From: Bifidobacterium panos
Lineage (GTDB): Bacteria > Actinomycetota > Actinomycetes > Actinomycetales > Bifidobacteriaceae
DNA length: 64,000 nucleotides
Direction: 5' to 3'
Assembly: GCF_012932445.1 (NCBI RefSeq)
Contig: NZ_JAAIIJ010000012.1
Coordinates: 21,876-85,875 of the forward strand
Part shown: piece by piece, positions 25,535-35,677 of the stretch
How positions within the stretch are numbered: position 1 is the stretch's first letter
How the letters are laid out: every line of letters begins with the position of its first letter
Made by a program: the position numbers and the translations under genes
Notes under the pieces: model-generated
What the model saw: the letters and a program-made list of their open reading frames with translations, nothing else
Database searches by the model: none
What the model was told of the DNA's origin: nothing

Positions 25535-26335
25535 TCACTGCAGTCTGCGCGGGTGGGGGCCGCTGACTTCCCAGCCCAGGGCCATCAGCGTTTTGCGATC
25601 GGCTTTGTCGAGTTGCGTGCAATCGAGCGTCTCTATCAGGTCGGGCCGAATCTTGTCGGTACGCGCCAACGCCTCGTCGCGCCGGAATCGGTCGACCTTG
25701 CCGTGGTCGCCGGACAACAGCACATCCGGCACGCGCAAACCGCGCCATTCCGCCGGTTTGGTGTATTGCCGGTGCTCCAGCAACGCGCCCTCGCCTGTGT
25801 ACGATTCCTCCACGATGGACTCGGGGTTGCCCATGAAATCGGGGATGAGCCGCGTAATCGCCTCCAGCATCACCGAAGTCGCCACCTCGCCGCCATTGAG
25901 CACGTAGTCGCCGATGGAATACTCGCGCACATCCACGCCTTGCGCGCGGTAATACTCGGGAATGCGCGCGTCATAGCCCTCATAGCGCCCGCAACCAAAC
26001 AGCAGGTGGCTGGCGCGGCTCAATTCGGTGGCGTCGCGTTGGGTGAACAACGGCGCGGATGGGTTGGGGAAGATGAGGACGGAAGGCTGAGATCCCAGCA
26101 GTTCGTCAGGTCCCAGCAGTTCGTCAAGGCACTCGGCCCACACCTCGGGCTTCATCACCATGCCCGCGCCGCCACCCACCGGGGTGTCGTCCACCGAATG
26201 GTGCACGTCATGCGTCCAGTCGCGCAGGTTGTGCGTGGCCACTTCAAGCAGCCCCTTGGCCTGCGCCTTGCCGAACAGGCTCAGGTTCAGCACGTCGAAA
26301 TACTCGGGGAACACGCTTACGATGTCAATCCTCAT
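25535..26335 (-). CDS. trmD: tRNA (guanine37-N1)-methyltransferase TrmD
   Basis: A 266-residue SPOUT methyltransferase. It starts MRIDIVSVFPEYFDVL, has VDDTPVGGGAGMVMKPEVW, and carries the knot region YEGYDARIPEY...EYSIGDYVLNGGE. It methylates G37 of tRNAs with a G36 to prevent frameshifting. A short duplicated-looking DELLGPDELLGS insertion follows the GGGAG loop. It is the last gene of the rpsP-khpA-rimM-trmD operon. Confidence 0.96.
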   Translation of the reverse strand: MRIDIVSVFPEYFDVLNLSLFGKAQAKGLLEVATHNLRDWTHDVHHSVDDTPVGGGAGMVMKPEVWAECLDELLGPDELLGSQPSVLIFPNPSAPLFTQRDATELSRASHLLFGCGRYEGYDARIPEYYRAQGVDVREYSIGDYVLNGGEVATSVMLEAITRLIPDFMGNPESIVEESYTGEGALLEHRQYTKPAEWRGLRVPDVLLSGDHGKVDRFRRDEALARTDKIRPDLIETLDCTQLDKADRKTLMALGWEVSGPHPRRLQ

Positions 26336-26408
26336 GATTCACCACCCTAGCGCGTCCCATGACGCGGTGTTCAAACAAAATCCGCCATGTTGCGTGTATG
26401 ATGCAACG

Positions 26409-27023
26409 TCACAGCCCGGCAATAAGACCGCCCGGCGGGTCGAGTGTCAAATATCCGGCTTCCAGATCGATGTCAGGCACCAGTTCGTCCACAAAAGGCA
26501 CCAGCGCGGTCTTCTCCACTGTGGGCGTGCCGTCTGAAGCAGTGCCGACAATTACAGGTTCGGCAAGCCGAATCTTGAGCAACGACTGCGCGGGGGAGTC
26601 GATCACGTCAACCACCTTGCCCACCACGGTGCCCGCTGCCGCGCCGACACCATTGCCCTCGGCCATGCGCGCCTCAAGACCGATCAAGTCTTTCGGATAC
26701 CATTCGTCCGCCTCAAGCATGTCGTCGGGGTCGTCGGCCTCGCCGTACAATTCAAGCCCGTTCAAGCTTTCCGAAGCGTTGCGGTCGTCGCATCCTTGAA
26801 GCTTGATGATCCAACGATTCTTGAACGTGCGGGAGCGTTCCACAATATACTCGTCGGTTCCGTCTTGCGAATACAGCACCGACCCCGCGGCAAACCGCCA
26901 TTCGGGGTCGTCGGTGAACACCCGTACGGTGACTTCGCCCTTCATGCCCTGGGCACGGCCGATACGACAAACCCTCAACAACTCACGTTGCTGAGGGTCG
27001 TCATGCATGTTCTGATCTGCCAT
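26409..27023 (-). CDS. rimM: Ribosome maturation factor RimM
   Basis: A 204-residue protein. The RimM N-domain has LLRVCRIGRAQGMKGEVTVRVFTDDP, and the PRC-barrel C-domain has EWYPKDLIGLEA and VPFVDELVPDIDLEAG. It assists 30S head assembly by binding S19. It lies 28 bp downstream of khpA and 73 bp upstream of trmD. Confidence 0.94.
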   Translation of the reverse strand: MADQNMHDDPQQRELLRVCRIGRAQGMKGEVTVRVFTDDPEWRFAAGSVLYSQDGTDEYIVERSRTFKNRWIIKLQGCDDRNASESLNGLELYGEADDPDDMLEADEWYPKDLIGLEARMAEGNGVGAAAGTVVGKVVDVIDSPAQSLLKIRLAEPVIVGTASDGTPTVEKTALVPFVDELVPDIDLEAGYLTLDPPGGLIAGL

Positions 27024-27051
27024 GCTGTGCAGTTTACCTTATCGCTGTCGA

Positions 27052-27285
27052 TCAGCGGCGCACATCCATGATGTCAACGCGCACCCTGTGGTCGGACAGA
27101 GCCTGAGCCACGGTGCGAATCGCGTTGGCGGTGCGGCCGCCGCGCCCAATGACACGCCCGATATCCTCCGGGTTGACGCGCACGCGAAGCAGTTCGCCGC
27201 GCGCGTTCTCGTGGGACCTGACAGACACATCGTCGGGAAAATCAACGACGTTCTTGATGAGATGTTCCACAGCCTGTGCAAGCAT
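27052..27285 (-). CDS. khpA: KH-domain RNA-binding protein KhpA (YlqC)
   Basis: A 77-residue single KH domain with the invariant GxxG loop (GRVIGRGGRTANAIR). In firmicutes and actinobacteria this gene sits between rpsP and rimM and its product pairs with KhpB/Jag to bind RNA. Spacing of 23 bp to rpsP and 28 bp to rimM supports operon membership. Confidence 0.93.
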   Translation of the reverse strand: MLAQAVEHLIKNVVDFPDDVSVRSHENARGELLRVRVNPEDIGRVIGRGGRTANAIRTVAQALSDHRVRVDIMDVRR

Positions 27286-27308
27286 GATCAGCTAGCCTTT
27301 CTTACGGC

Positions 27309-27785
27309 TCACTCTGCGGCCGGAGCTTCTTCAGCCGGGGCCTCTTCAGCCTGAGCTGCAGCGGCCTCTTCGGCCTTCTCAGCCTCGGCAGCAGCTTCAG
27401 CCTTGGCCTTGGCGTCGGCTTCGGACTTGGCGGCCTTGAGCTTCTGGGCTTCGGCCTCGACGGCCTCGACGCGAGCGGCGGCATCCGGGCCGGCCTCGAC
27501 GGTCTTCAGCGTGCCCTCGGCACCCTTCAGCCCCTTGAACTTCTGCCAATCGCCGGTCACCTTGAGCAGGGCAAGCGTGGGTTCGGTCGGCTGCGCACCG
27601 ACGCCGAGCCAGTACTGCGCGCGCTCGGTATCAATCTCGATGGTGGAAGGCTGGGTGTTCGGATTGTAGGTACCGATCTCCTCAATCACCTGACCATCGC
27701 GCTTGACGCGGGAGTCAACGACCACCACGCGGTAGAACGCATAGAACTTCTTGCCCATTCGCTTGAGACGAATCTTGGTTGCCAA
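27309..27785 (-). CDS. rpsP: 30S ribosomal protein S16
   Basis: A 158-residue protein. The first ~90 residues are the S16 fold ([29 protein letters not shown], IGTYNP). The last ~65 residues are an Ala/Glu/Lys-rich extension, presumably disordered, as in other bifidobacteria and actinobacteria. The start codon is TTG at 27785 with AAGGAGA about 7 nt upstream. It is the first gene of the operon ending in trmD. Confidence 0.95.
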   Translation of the reverse strand: MATKIRLKRMGKKFYAFYRVVVVDSRVKRDGQVIEEIGTYNPNTQPSTIEIDTERAQYWLGVGAQPTEPTLALLKVTGDWQKFKGLKGAEGTLKTVEAGPDAAARVEAVEAEAQKLKAAKSEADAKAKAEAAAEAEKAEEAAAAQAEEAPAEEAPAAE

Positions 27786-27945
27786 AACGGCTCTCCTTGG
27801 TATCTAGAGTTGTGAATTATCGCTGCTGTGTGGGGCACGGCAAGCCATAACCCACGCGTTCCTCGCGGCCCGGGGTGTAGAGGGCGCCACGCGCGCGCGA
27901 ATAACTTAAGCATTATAGACCCAAGCCCCGGACGGTGCGCTCAGC

Positions 27946-28947
27946 TCAGCGACAGTGCGGCAGCGACAGTGTCGCAACGAGCGCGAGGTGATCGCTGCCC
28001 GCAACTGCGAGCGGGCGCACATCGCTGGCGCGCACACCGCGCGTGAACAGCACATGGTCGAGTTCGATGCGCGGCCATTTCAGCCAGCTGGGGAAGGTGG
28101 GGGCGGGGCCGGCACCTTGGGCAAGGCTCGCGTCGCTCAAACCGGCGGTGAGCAAGGCGCGGAAACTCGGGTGTTCGATGGACGAGTTGAGATCGCCCAT
28201 CACCGCCACGTCATCGCGTTCGTCGTCGCGGGCGCGGGCGGCCAGTGCCGAAAGCCCACGAATGCCGGCCGACCATTGCGTGCAGCCGCGCATGGGTGAT
28301 TTGGGGTGCGCTGAGGCGACGGTGAGGTTGCGCCCGCCCACGCCCAGCGTCATCGCCGGCACTTCCGCGGCTGGAATATCAACGACATTGGGGATTGTTG
28401 CGGCTGGCTCGATGCGCGAGAACAGTGCGTTGTAGCCGCCGTTATCGTCTTCGTGCGGCGTGCCTGTTTGGCAATGGGGAAGCGTATCTCTTATTCCTGC
28501 TTCGTTCAGGCGCACTATGAGCGCGTCGGTTACTTCCTGCAGGGCGAGCACGTCGATGTCGCGTTCGCGTATGTGCCGCATGATGATGCCGGCGTCCGCG
28601 CGTCCATAGCGGCAGTTCAGCGTCATGACCCGCAGTGTGTCCGAAGCTGTTTCACACTGTGTTTCACGAGTGCTGATTTGCGTTTCATGGGGTGTTTCAC
28701 GCCCTATCTTCCGGTATTGCGCACGACGCAATACCGAGGCAATGGCCGCGGCCAGCAGGCAACAAGCCGTACCCCATACATGAAACCAAGCGGCCAGCGC
28801 GCCCAGCGCCACCAAAGGCACCCACAGCAGCGGGATCAGCGCAATCAGATACGGCATCGGCATGTGCGCTTCGGTTCCGGCCGGCAAGCAACTGAGCGCA
28901 ATCCAGCACCACGCCAGCACCGCTGCCACCATCAGCGCTATGGTCAT
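27946..28947 (-). CDS. Membrane-anchored endonuclease/exonuclease/phosphatase family protein
   Basis: A 333-residue protein. Residues 1-80 hold two or three hydrophobic segments. The rest is an EEP (DNase I-like) domain with TLNCRYGRADAG, DIDVLALQEVTD containing the catalytic Glu, a GDLNSSIEHPSF motif and SDHLALVATL at the C-terminus containing the Asp-His pair. All catalytic signatures are present. Family members cleave DNA, RNA or phosphoesters including lipid heads, and the substrate is not predictable. It lies 44 bp downstream of ffh. Confidence 0.85.
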   Translation of the reverse strand: MTIALMVAAVLAWCWIALSCLPAGTEAHMPMPYLIALIPLLWVPLVALGALAAWFHVWGTACCLLAAAIASVLRRAQYRKIGRETPHETQISTRETQCETASDTLRVMTLNCRYGRADAGIIMRHIRERDIDVLALQEVTDALIVRLNEAGIRDTLPHCQTGTPHEDDNGGYNALFSRIEPAATIPNVVDIPAAEVPAMTLGVGGRNLTVASAHPKSPMRGCTQWSAGIRGLSALAARARDDERDDVAVMGDLNSSIEHPSFRALLTAGLSDASLAQGAGPAPTFPSWLKWPRIELDHVLFTRGVRASDVRPLAVAGSDHLALVATLSLPHCR

Positions 28948-28991
28948 GCTTCCTCCTTGAGGCTCCCGATTGAGGGGAGCGACAACGGTTC

Positions 28992-30641
28992 TCAGCGCCC
29001 GAACAGGCCGCCGATGCCGCCGCCGAGATTCGGCGGAAGATCGGGCATGCCGTTGCCGCCGTCGCCCATCAGCTCGTCAAGGCCGGCGGGCAGGGCCGGA
29101 TTCTGCGGCTTCTTGGCGAACGCGGAACCGCCGCTTGAGCTCTTGCCCGCAAGACGGTCGCGCAACGCCTGCTCTTCGGCCTCGCGCTTCATCGGGTTGC
29201 CGGACTTGGAGCCCTTCTTCTTGTTTTTCTTGCCCTTGCCGTTCTTCTTGCCGCCGCCCGGCCCGCCGAAGCCAGGCATGCCGCCCATGCCGGCCTTGTT
29301 CGTCATGCGCTTCATCATCTTGGCGGCCTGCTCGAAGCGTTGCAGCAGCGCGTTCACGGCGGAGACGGTCACGCCGGAACCATAGGCGATACGCGCGCGG
29401 CGCGAGCCGTCGATAATGGAGGGATCTCGCCGCTCGGCCGGCGTCATCGAGCGAATAATCGCCTCGGTGCGGTCGATTTCCTTCTCGTCGAACTGCTCCA
29501 GCTCCTTGCGGTGTTGAGCCATGCCGGGAATCATGCCCAACAGCGATTTCATCGAACCGAGCTTGCGCACTTGCTGCAACTGGTCCATGAAGTCGTCCAA
29601 ACCGAACGAACCTTCGGCCATCTTCGCCGCGGCCTGACGCGCCTCTTCCTCGTCGAACTGCTTTTGCGCCTGTTCGATGAGCGTCATGATGTCGCCCATG
29701 TCGAGAATGCGCGAGGCCATGCGGTCGGGGTGGAAGACCTCGAAATCCTTCAGTCCCTCGCCGGTGGAGGTGAACAGAATCGGCTTGCCGGTCACGCTCG
29801 CCACCGACAGAGCCGCGCCGCCGCGCGCGTCGCCGTCGAGCTTGGAGAGCACCACGCCGGTGAAATCCACGCCCTCGTCAAAGGCCTTGGCCGTGCGCAC
29901 CGCGTCCTGGCCGATCATCGCGTCGATGACGAACAGAATTTCGTTGGGATTCACGGCGTCGCGGATGTCGCGCGCCTGCTTCATCAGCTCGTCGTCCACA
30001 CCCAAGCGGCCGGCGGTGTCGATGATCACCGTGTCATACAGCTTCTGCTTGGCCAGTTCGACGGCGTCGCGCGCCACTTTCACCGGGTCGCCCGAAGTTT
30101 GGCCGGGCGCAACCACCGCCTCGCCGCCGTCCGACTGCACACCCTTCTCGGGTGCATACACCGGCACGCCGGCGCGCTCGCCCACCACCTGCAACTGTGT
30201 CACCGCGTTCGGGCGCTGCAGGTCGGCCGCCACCAGCAGCGGCGTGTGGCCGGCGTCCTTGAGCCAATATCCCAGCTTGCCGGCGAGCGTGGTTTTACCG
30301 GCGCCCTGCAAGCCGGCGAGCATAATCACCGTGGGCGGGTTCTTGGCGAAATTCAGCGGGCGGTCCACACCGGCACCGAGCACATCGGTCAGCTCGTCGT
30401 TGACGATCTTCACCACTTGCTGCGCGGGGTTGAGCGCCTGCGACACCTCGGTGCCCAGCGCCCGCTCGCGCACGCGGCCCGTGAAGGAACGCACCACGTC
30501 AAGCGCCACGTCGGCGTCGAGCAACGCACGGCGAATCTCGCGTATTGTGCCGTCGATATCGGCTTCGGAAAGTTTGCCCTTGCTCTTCAGATGCTTGAAC
30601 GCATTCGAGAGCCTGTCAGTCAAAGAACTAAATGCTGCCAT
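28992..30641 (-). CDS. ffh: Signal recognition particle protein Ffh
   Basis: A 549-residue SRP54 GTPase. The N domain begins FSSLTDRLSNAFKHLK. G1 is GLQGAGKTTLAGKL, G3 is DTAGRLGVDDEL and G4 is SKLDGDARGG. The Met-rich M domain contains GMIPGM and an SRRARIAYGSG RNA-binding motif. A Gly/Met/Lys-rich tail of ~100 residues follows. With the 4.5S-type RNA at 51814-51904 it targets membrane proteins co-translationally. The cysS gene ends 33 bp upstream in the same orientation. Confidence 0.96.
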   Translation of the reverse strand: MAAFSSLTDRLSNAFKHLKSKGKLSEADIDGTIREIRRALLDADVALDVVRSFTGRVRERALGTEVSQALNPAQQVVKIVNDELTDVLGAGVDRPLNFAKNPPTVIMLAGLQGAGKTTLAGKLGYWLKDAGHTPLLVAADLQRPNAVTQLQVVGERAGVPVYAPEKGVQSDGGEAVVAPGQTSGDPVKVARDAVELAKQKLYDTVIIDTAGRLGVDDELMKQARDIRDAVNPNEILFVIDAMIGQDAVRTAKAFDEGVDFTGVVLSKLDGDARGGAALSVASVTGKPILFTSTGEGLKDFEVFHPDRMASRILDMGDIMTLIEQAQKQFDEEEARQAAAKMAEGSFGLDDFMDQLQQVRKLGSMKSLLGMIPGMAQHRKELEQFDEKEIDRTEAIIRSMTPAERRDPSIIDGSRRARIAYGSGVTVSAVNALLQRFEQAAKMMKRMTNKAGMGGMPGFGGPGGGKKNGKGKKNKKKGSKSGNPMKREAEEQALRDRLAGKSSSGGSAFAKKPQNPALPAGLDELMGDGGNGMPDLPPNLGGGIGGLFGR

Positions 30642-30674
30642 AATGCCACCCAGTCTATCGACCGCGGGGGAAAA

Positions 30675-32345
30675 CTACTTTAGGGACCAGGTGGGGCCTT
30701 GGGGGGTGTCTTCGATGACGATGCCGGCTTGTGTCAGCGCGTCGCGAATCGCATCGGCGCGGGCGAAGTCCTTGGCTTTGCGCGCTTCCTGACGTGCGGT
30801 GAGCTGATCGGCAATCAGCCTGTCGAGCACGGCATGTTCGCCGTTCTCGCTGCTCTCGCCATTGGGCGCGCCGCCCATCCACGGCTCGGCCAGCGGGTCC
30901 AGCCCAAGCGTGTCGAGCATGGCGCGCACGCTCACCAGCGTGGCACGCACCCGCGCCTTCGCTTCCACAGCATCCGCCGAATCGGCATGGTCGGCCAGCT
31001 CGCCCAGCTGCGTGTTGCCGGAACGAATCGCGGTGAAAATCGCCGCCGTCGCGCCCGACACATTGACATCGTCATTCATCGCCGCCACGAATTCATCCGG
31101 CAGCTCGTCGGCGCCAACCGAACGCACCTCCTTGCCAGACGGCTGCTCGCCCACAGCCGCCCCCGCGCGCTCGATGAAGTTGCACACGCGCTCATACGCA
31201 GCCTTCGCTTCGGCCAGCGTCTGGTCGCTCCACTCCAGCATCGAGCGGTATTGCACGCCGCCCAGCGCGTAACGCACCACCCAAGCCGAGTTTTCGGCCA
31301 GCACCACCGGCACCGACAGCCCATTGCCCAGCGATTTCGACATCTTCTCGCCCTTGGTCGTCACCCACGCCGAATGCATCCAGTGTGCGGCGGAATCGTA
31401 ACCGGCGGCGCGGGTCTGTGCCATCTCGTTCTCGTGGTGGGGGAATCGCAAGTCAAGCCCGCCGCCGTGGATGTCGAAACCGTCCTTCAGGTAACGGTGG
31501 CTCATCGCGGAACATTCGATATGCCAGCCAGGCCGCCCTAAGCCAAACGGCGTGTCCCAACGCGCGTCCAGCGGGTCGCTGTCTTTCGGCGCTTTCCACA
31601 GGGCGAAATCGCGCGGGTCGTGCTTGTCGGGCGAGGCATCCGCCGGGTCGACGGGATTGTATTTGTCGTCACCCGCCGCATCCACGCTCGGCCCCATGCG
31701 GTCGGCCACGGCCGCAGCCTCGTCGGTTTCATCAGCGACGCTCTGCTTCTGGTGCGTCAGCTCGCCGTAATGCGGCCAGCTCGCCACGTCGAAATACACA
31801 TTGCCGGTCGGCTTGCCGTCAGCGCCGCTCACCACATAGGCGTGCCCGTTGTCGATAATGCGCTGAATCATGGCGATCATGTCCGGCATGTGCCCGGTGG
31901 CGCGCGGTTCGACGGTGGGTGGCAGCACGCCCAGTGCGTCATAGGCCTCGGTGAACTCGCGCTCGTAGTAATACGCGCGCGCCCACCACTGCTGCCCGGC
32001 CGCGGCGGCCTTGTCGAGAATCTTGTCGTCGATATCCGTCACATTGCGCACGAACGTCACCTGATAGCCCAGCTTCACCAGCCAACGGCGCACGATGTCG
32101 AACGCCACCGCCGCGCGAATATGCCCGATATGCGGGGAAGACTGCACCGTCGCACCGCACACATACATGCCCACCTGACCCGGCTTGATGGGAGCGAACG
32201 CGGCTGTCGCGTGCGTGGCTGTGTCATACAGCTTCAGCCCCTGGGCGGCCTTGGAGAGTCCCGTATTGTCATTTCGACCGGCTGCTGCGGGTCCATTCGC
32301 CGGGTCTGAAGCGTTGAAATTCTGCGGTTCTTGGCTGTTTCCCAT
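30675..32345 (-). CDS. cysS: Cysteine--tRNA ligase
   Basis: A 556-residue class I aminoacyl-tRNA synthetase. The zinc/cysteine site and HIGH motif are in [31 protein letters not shown] residues contribute zinc ligands ([12 protein letters not shown]), and the KMSKS loop is [11 protein letters not shown]. It is longer than the ~460-residue norm owing to an acidic insertion (about residues 205-250, [16 protein letters not shown]) and a longer C-terminal region. Divergently transcribed from the GATase gene across ~80 bp. Confidence 0.96.
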   Translation of the reverse strand: MGNSQEPQNFNASDPANGPAAAGRNDNTGLSKAAQGLKLYDTATHATAAFAPIKPGQVGMYVCGATVQSSPHIGHIRAAVAFDIVRRWLVKLGYQVTFVRNVTDIDDKILDKAAAAGQQWWARAYYYEREFTEAYDALGVLPPTVEPRATGHMPDMIAMIQRIIDNGHAYVVSGADGKPTGNVYFDVASWPHYGELTHQKQSVADETDEAAAVADRMGPSVDAAGDDKYNPVDPADASPDKHDPRDFALWKAPKDSDPLDARWDTPFGLGRPGWHIECSAMSHRYLKDGFDIHGGGLDLRFPHHENEMAQTRAAGYDSAAHWMHSAWVTTKGEKMSKSLGNGLSVPVVLAENSAWVVRYALGGVQYRSMLEWSDQTLAEAKAAYERVCNFIERAGAAVGEQPSGKEVRSVGADELPDEFVAAMNDDVNVSGATAAIFTAIRSGNTQLGELADHADSADAVEAKARVRATLVSVRAMLDTLGLDPLAEPWMGGAPNGESSENGEHAVLDRLIADQLTARQEARKAKDFARADAIRDALTQAGIVIEDTPQGPTWSLK

Positions 32346-32428
32346 AGGTCAACAGGGTAGGCAGGAAACCAGACAAGCGGCAATCGCCGTGAACTCTCGT
32401 TTACGTGGCCCGTGCCACAATAGGGGGC

Positions 32429-33151
32429 ATGACGCAATCGCAAGTGTTGATTCTGCAGCACGTCCCCTGGGAGAAGCCCGGGCGCATTCTCGACAGCTTG
32501 GACGACCTCAATCTGTCGTATCACACACTGAACATCGTCGACATCAAAAAGCCCGATCTGCCTCAGTTTGACGAGATTGCCGGGCTGGTCATCATGGGCG
32601 GGCCAATGGGGGCCGCCGACGTCGACAAACACCCGGGGCTGAAAGCGGAGGCCAAGTTGGCGCGCGCATGCGTCGCGGCGGGCAAACCGGTGCTGGGCGT
32701 GTGCCTGGGGCATCAGATCATCGCCACCGCGCTCGGTGCGAAACTCAAGAAAGGCGATGCGCCGGAAATCGGTTTCGCGCCGATCAGCCGCCTGAACAAG
32801 CACGATTATTTTTCGATGTGGGACAAGAAAATCGACGTGTTGCACTGGCACAACGATGTGGTTACGCTGCCGGAGAGCGCGCAACCGTTGGCTCGCTCCG
32901 CCGGCACCAAGGTTCAGGCGTTCCGTGCGGGGTCGGCGCTGGGGCTGCAGTTCCATCTGGAAGTCACCGCTTCGGTGCTGGAGGAGTGGCTGGACGAGTC
33001 GCGCATGGTCAAGGAACTCAAGGCCGCAGGGTTTTCCAAGTCGAAGCTGCGTGAGGATTTCGCCCTATACGACCCGTTGCTCAGGCCGCTCGCCGAACAG
33101 GTGTTCTCTGGTTTCGCCGCCCGCTGCAGCAGTTGCGCCCAGTCACTATAG
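32429..33151 (+). CDS. Class I glutamine amidotransferase-like protein
   Basis: A 240-residue protein from ATG 32429, since residues before it are not conserved-looking. A catalytic-triad nucleophile elbow is seen in VLGVCLGHQIIATALG, and the expected His/Glu appears in GLQFHLEVTASVLEEW. It resembles the stand-alone GMP-synthase-like GATase group, in which some members act as gamma-glutamyl hydrolases or transferases. The substrate is unknown. The gene is monocistronic and followed by terminator-like repeats. Confidence 0.82.
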   Translation: MTQSQVLILQHVPWEKPGRILDSLDDLNLSYHTLNIVDIKKPDLPQFDEIAGLVIMGGPMGAADVDKHPGLKAEAKLARACVAAGKPVLGVCLGHQIIATALGAKLKKGDAPEIGFAPISRLNKHDYFSMWDKKIDVLHWHNDVVTLPESAQPLARSAGTKVQAFRAGSALGLQFHLEVTASVLEEWLDESRMVKELKAAGFSKSKLREDFALYDPLLRPLAEQVFSGFAARCSSCAQSL

Positions 33152-33167
33152 TGCTCGTTGATTTGCG

Positions 33168-33268
33168 CAAAAACGTACGCTGAGCAATCGTCAGTGTACG
33201 TTTTTTCATATGATTCGGCTGGTTTTGGAAATTTCGTACGCTGAGGCGTTGTCAGTGTACGTTTTTGC
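33168..33268. repeat. Tandem pair of terminator-like hairpin repeats
   Basis: Two units, AAAACGTACGCTGAG...CAGTGTACGTTTTTT and TTTCGTACGCTGAGG...CAGTGTACGTTTTTG, each fold on themselves and end in T runs. They match the pair at 237-319. Placement after the GATase stop suggests termination. Confidence 0.65.
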
Positions 33269-33316
33269 CCAAGTACGGGTGTCCGAGGTATTGCCGCCGC
33301 GCTAGATTGGTGGATT

Positions 33317-35407
33317 ATGCCGACGTATGACTTAGGGCTGGAGCGCGTGTCGCTCGCATTCGCAACGAAAACCATCTTCACCGACGTGACGCAGGGCGTG
33401 TTCGAGGGCGACCGCATCGGCATCGTCGGTCGCAACGGCGACGGCAAATCCACGCTGTTGCACCTGCTGGGCGGCACCAGGGAGCCCGATTCCGGGCGCG
33501 TGACCCGCCGCGGCGGCCTGACCTTCGGCATGCTCGATCAGCGCGACCCTCTTGACGACAGCGCCACCGTGCGCCAAGCCGCGCTCGCCAACCGTGCCGA
33601 TTACGAATGGGCGTCCGACAACACGTCGCGCGAAATCGTGCAAGCGCTGCTGGGCGGCATCAGTCTGGACGCAACGGTCGGTTCTCTGTCCGGCGGCCAG
33701 CGCCGTCGCGCGGATCTGGCGCGTCTGCTGCTGGGCGATTGGGATATTCTCGCGTTGGATGAGCCTACGAATCACTTGGATGTCGTGACGATTCACTGGC
33801 TGGCCGAGCACCTGAAGAACCGTTGGGGCAAGGGGCAGGGCGCGCTGTTGCTGGTCACTCACGACCGCTGGTTTCTGGACGAGGTGTGCGAGTCGATGTG
33901 GGAGGTTCACGACGGCACCATCGAGCCGTTCGAGGGCGGCTATTCGGCTTATATGCTGCAGCGCGTCGAGCGCGACCGTCAGGCCGACGTGCGCGAAACG
34001 AAGCGCCGCAACCTCGCACGCAAGGAGCTGGCGTGGCTGACGCGCGGCGCCCGCGCCCGCTCCACCAAGCAGAAGTTCCACGTCAAGGCCGCGCGCGAGC
34101 TGATCGCAGACGTGCCGCCCATGCGCAACACGCTGGAATTGAAGCAGATGGCCACCTCGCGCCTCGGCAAGCAGGTGGTCGATCTGATCGATGTCACGCA
34201 GATTTTCAGCAATGAGGCCGCCGCCGCGGCGATTGACCCCGATGTGGCGCAATCCGCCAGTCGCGTCGATGTGGTCGATTCGCTGGTCGCCGAGCCGAAG
34301 GTGTATGGTTCCGTCGAATTGTCTGTCGATTGCCCTGAGCAGGACAAGCGTTTGATTGACGCCGGTGTCGCGCGAGAGGGCTGGCAAGACGAGAGTGGCG
34401 ACGAAACCGCCGCCACACACCACATCACCGTCACCGGCCGCAAGATTCTCGACGACGTGACTTGGCTGATTGGCCCCGGCGACCGCTTTGGCATCGTCGG
34501 CGCGAACGGCGCGGGCAAATCCACGCTGCTCAAGGTGCTGGACGGCACCATCACACCCACCGCGGGGCATGTGAATATCGGCAAGACCGTCAGGTTCGCG
34601 GTGCTTTCGCAACGGCTCGACGAACTGGAAAAACTGGGCAAATACAAGGTCAAGGAAGTGCTTTCGCGCTACAAGCCCAGCTACATCGTGGACGGCAAGG
34701 AAACCACGCCCGGCCAGATGATGGAGCGGCTTGGGTTCTCCGCGGCTCAGTTGATGACGCCGATCAGGGATTTGTCCGGCGGCCAGAAGCGCCGTATGCA
34801 GTTGTTGCTGATTCTGCTTGATGAGCCAAACGTGCTCATTATGGACGAGCCGGGCAACGATTTGGACACCGATATGCTCGCCGTCATGGAGGATCTGCTC
34901 GACACTTGGCCGGGCACACTGATTGTGGTGTCGCATGACCGGTATTTGCTGGAGCGCGTCACCGACGAGCAGTTCGCGCTGATTGGCGGCAAAGTGCGCC
35001 ATTTGCCGGGTGGCGTCGATGATTATCTGAAGATGATCGAGCAAGCGCACAGTGGCGGTGCTGGCAGCCAGTCCGCATCAACGAAAGCCGCGGGGGATGG
35101 GCCGTCCGACGGAAGCGGTGCTTCTGGAGATGCGCGTTCCGCTGACCAACACGCCGCAAAACCCGCGGATGGCGCGGGCGAGCTGACCGGCAAGGAGCGT
35201 CACGATGCCACGCGCCGTGTCAACGCCATCGAGCGTAAACTCGCCAAGCTCGAGGAGCAGAAGGCGGGGGTCGAGCAGCAGATGGCCGCGCACGACCCCG
35301 CCGACTATGAGGGTTTGAACGCCCTCAATGCCCAGTTGCAGTCCCTTGCCGCCGAATCGGAATCTCTCGAAACCGAGTGGCTCGATCTTTCCGAGCGACT
35401 CGGATAA
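33317..35407 (+). CDS. ABC-F family ATPase (Uup/EttA-like)
   Basis: A 696-residue protein with two ABC domains and no membrane segments. Domain 1 has GRNGDGKST, LSGGQRRRADLARLLL and LALDEPTNHLD. Domain 2 has GANGAGKST, LSGGQKRRMQLLLILL and LIMDEPGNDLD, where Gly replaces the usual Thr. A ~75-residue insertion precedes domain 2, and a low-complexity linker and C-terminal coiled coil (TRRVNAIERKLAKLEEQKAG) follow, as in Uup. ABC-F proteins act on the ribosome E site or in DNA/translation stress. Antibiotic resistance is possible but unsupported. Confidence 0.9.
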   Translation: MPTYDLGLERVSLAFATKTIFTDVTQGVFEGDRIGIVGRNGDGKSTLLHLLGGTREPDSGRVTRRGGLTFGMLDQRDPLDDSATVRQAALANRADYEWASDNTSREIVQALLGGISLDATVGSLSGGQRRRADLARLLLGDWDILALDEPTNHLDVVTIHWLAEHLKNRWGKGQGALLLVTHDRWFLDEVCESMWEVHDGTIEPFEGGYSAYMLQRVERDRQADVRETKRRNLARKELAWLTRGARARSTKQKFHVKAARELIADVPPMRNTLELKQMATSRLGKQVVDLIDVTQIFSNEAAAAAIDPDVAQSASRVDVVDSLVAEPKVYGSVELSVDCPEQDKRLIDAGVAREGWQDESGDETAATHHITVTGRKILDDVTWLIGPGDRFGIVGANGAGKSTLLKVLDGTITPTAGHVNIGKTVRFAVLSQRLDELEKLGKYKVKEVLSRYKPSYIVDGKETTPGQMMERLGFSAAQLMTPIRDLSGGQKRRMQLLLILLDEPNVLIMDEPGNDLDTDMLAVMEDLLDTWPGTLIVVSHDRYLLERVTDEQFALIGGKVRHLPGGVDDYLKMIEQAHSGGAGSQSASTKAAGDGPSDGSGASGDARSADQHAAKPADGAGELTGKERHDATRRVNAIERKLAKLEEQKAGVEQQMAAHDPADYEGLNALNAQLQSLAAESESLETEWLDLSERLG

Positions 35408-35677
35408 GGGTGTGGCTGTAAGATTTCTCGACTTCACCCTTCGGGCTCCGCTCGAAATGACATTGAACGGGTCGGGTTTCGCTCAGAATGGATAATGAGT
35501 GGGCACATTCCGTTGCTTGTCATTTCGACCGGAGTGGGTGTTCTGTTTATTGTCATTTCGACCGGAGCGGCGCAGCCGCGTAGCGGAGAAATCTTGCCGT
35601 GTAACGACTTGTCGGTGTTTGGTCTATAGACGCTCGCGACGCTATCGCTGCTCGCTGTTGCGTTGAACCCACTGGGT
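35408..35677. repeat. Dispersed TGTCATTTCGA(C/G)C-type repeats between the ABC-F gene and ilvN
   Basis: An inverted unit AGATTTCTCGACTTCACCC...CTCGAAATGACA at 35417-35463 faces direct units TGTCATTTCGACCGGAG at 35518 and 35553, the latter ending GCGTAGCGGAGAAATCTT. A CTCGCGACGCTATCGCTGCTCGC unit (35632-35655) matches, inverted, a piece of the 17221 element. No gene is seen. The facing copies may terminate both convergent genes. Confidence 0.6.
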
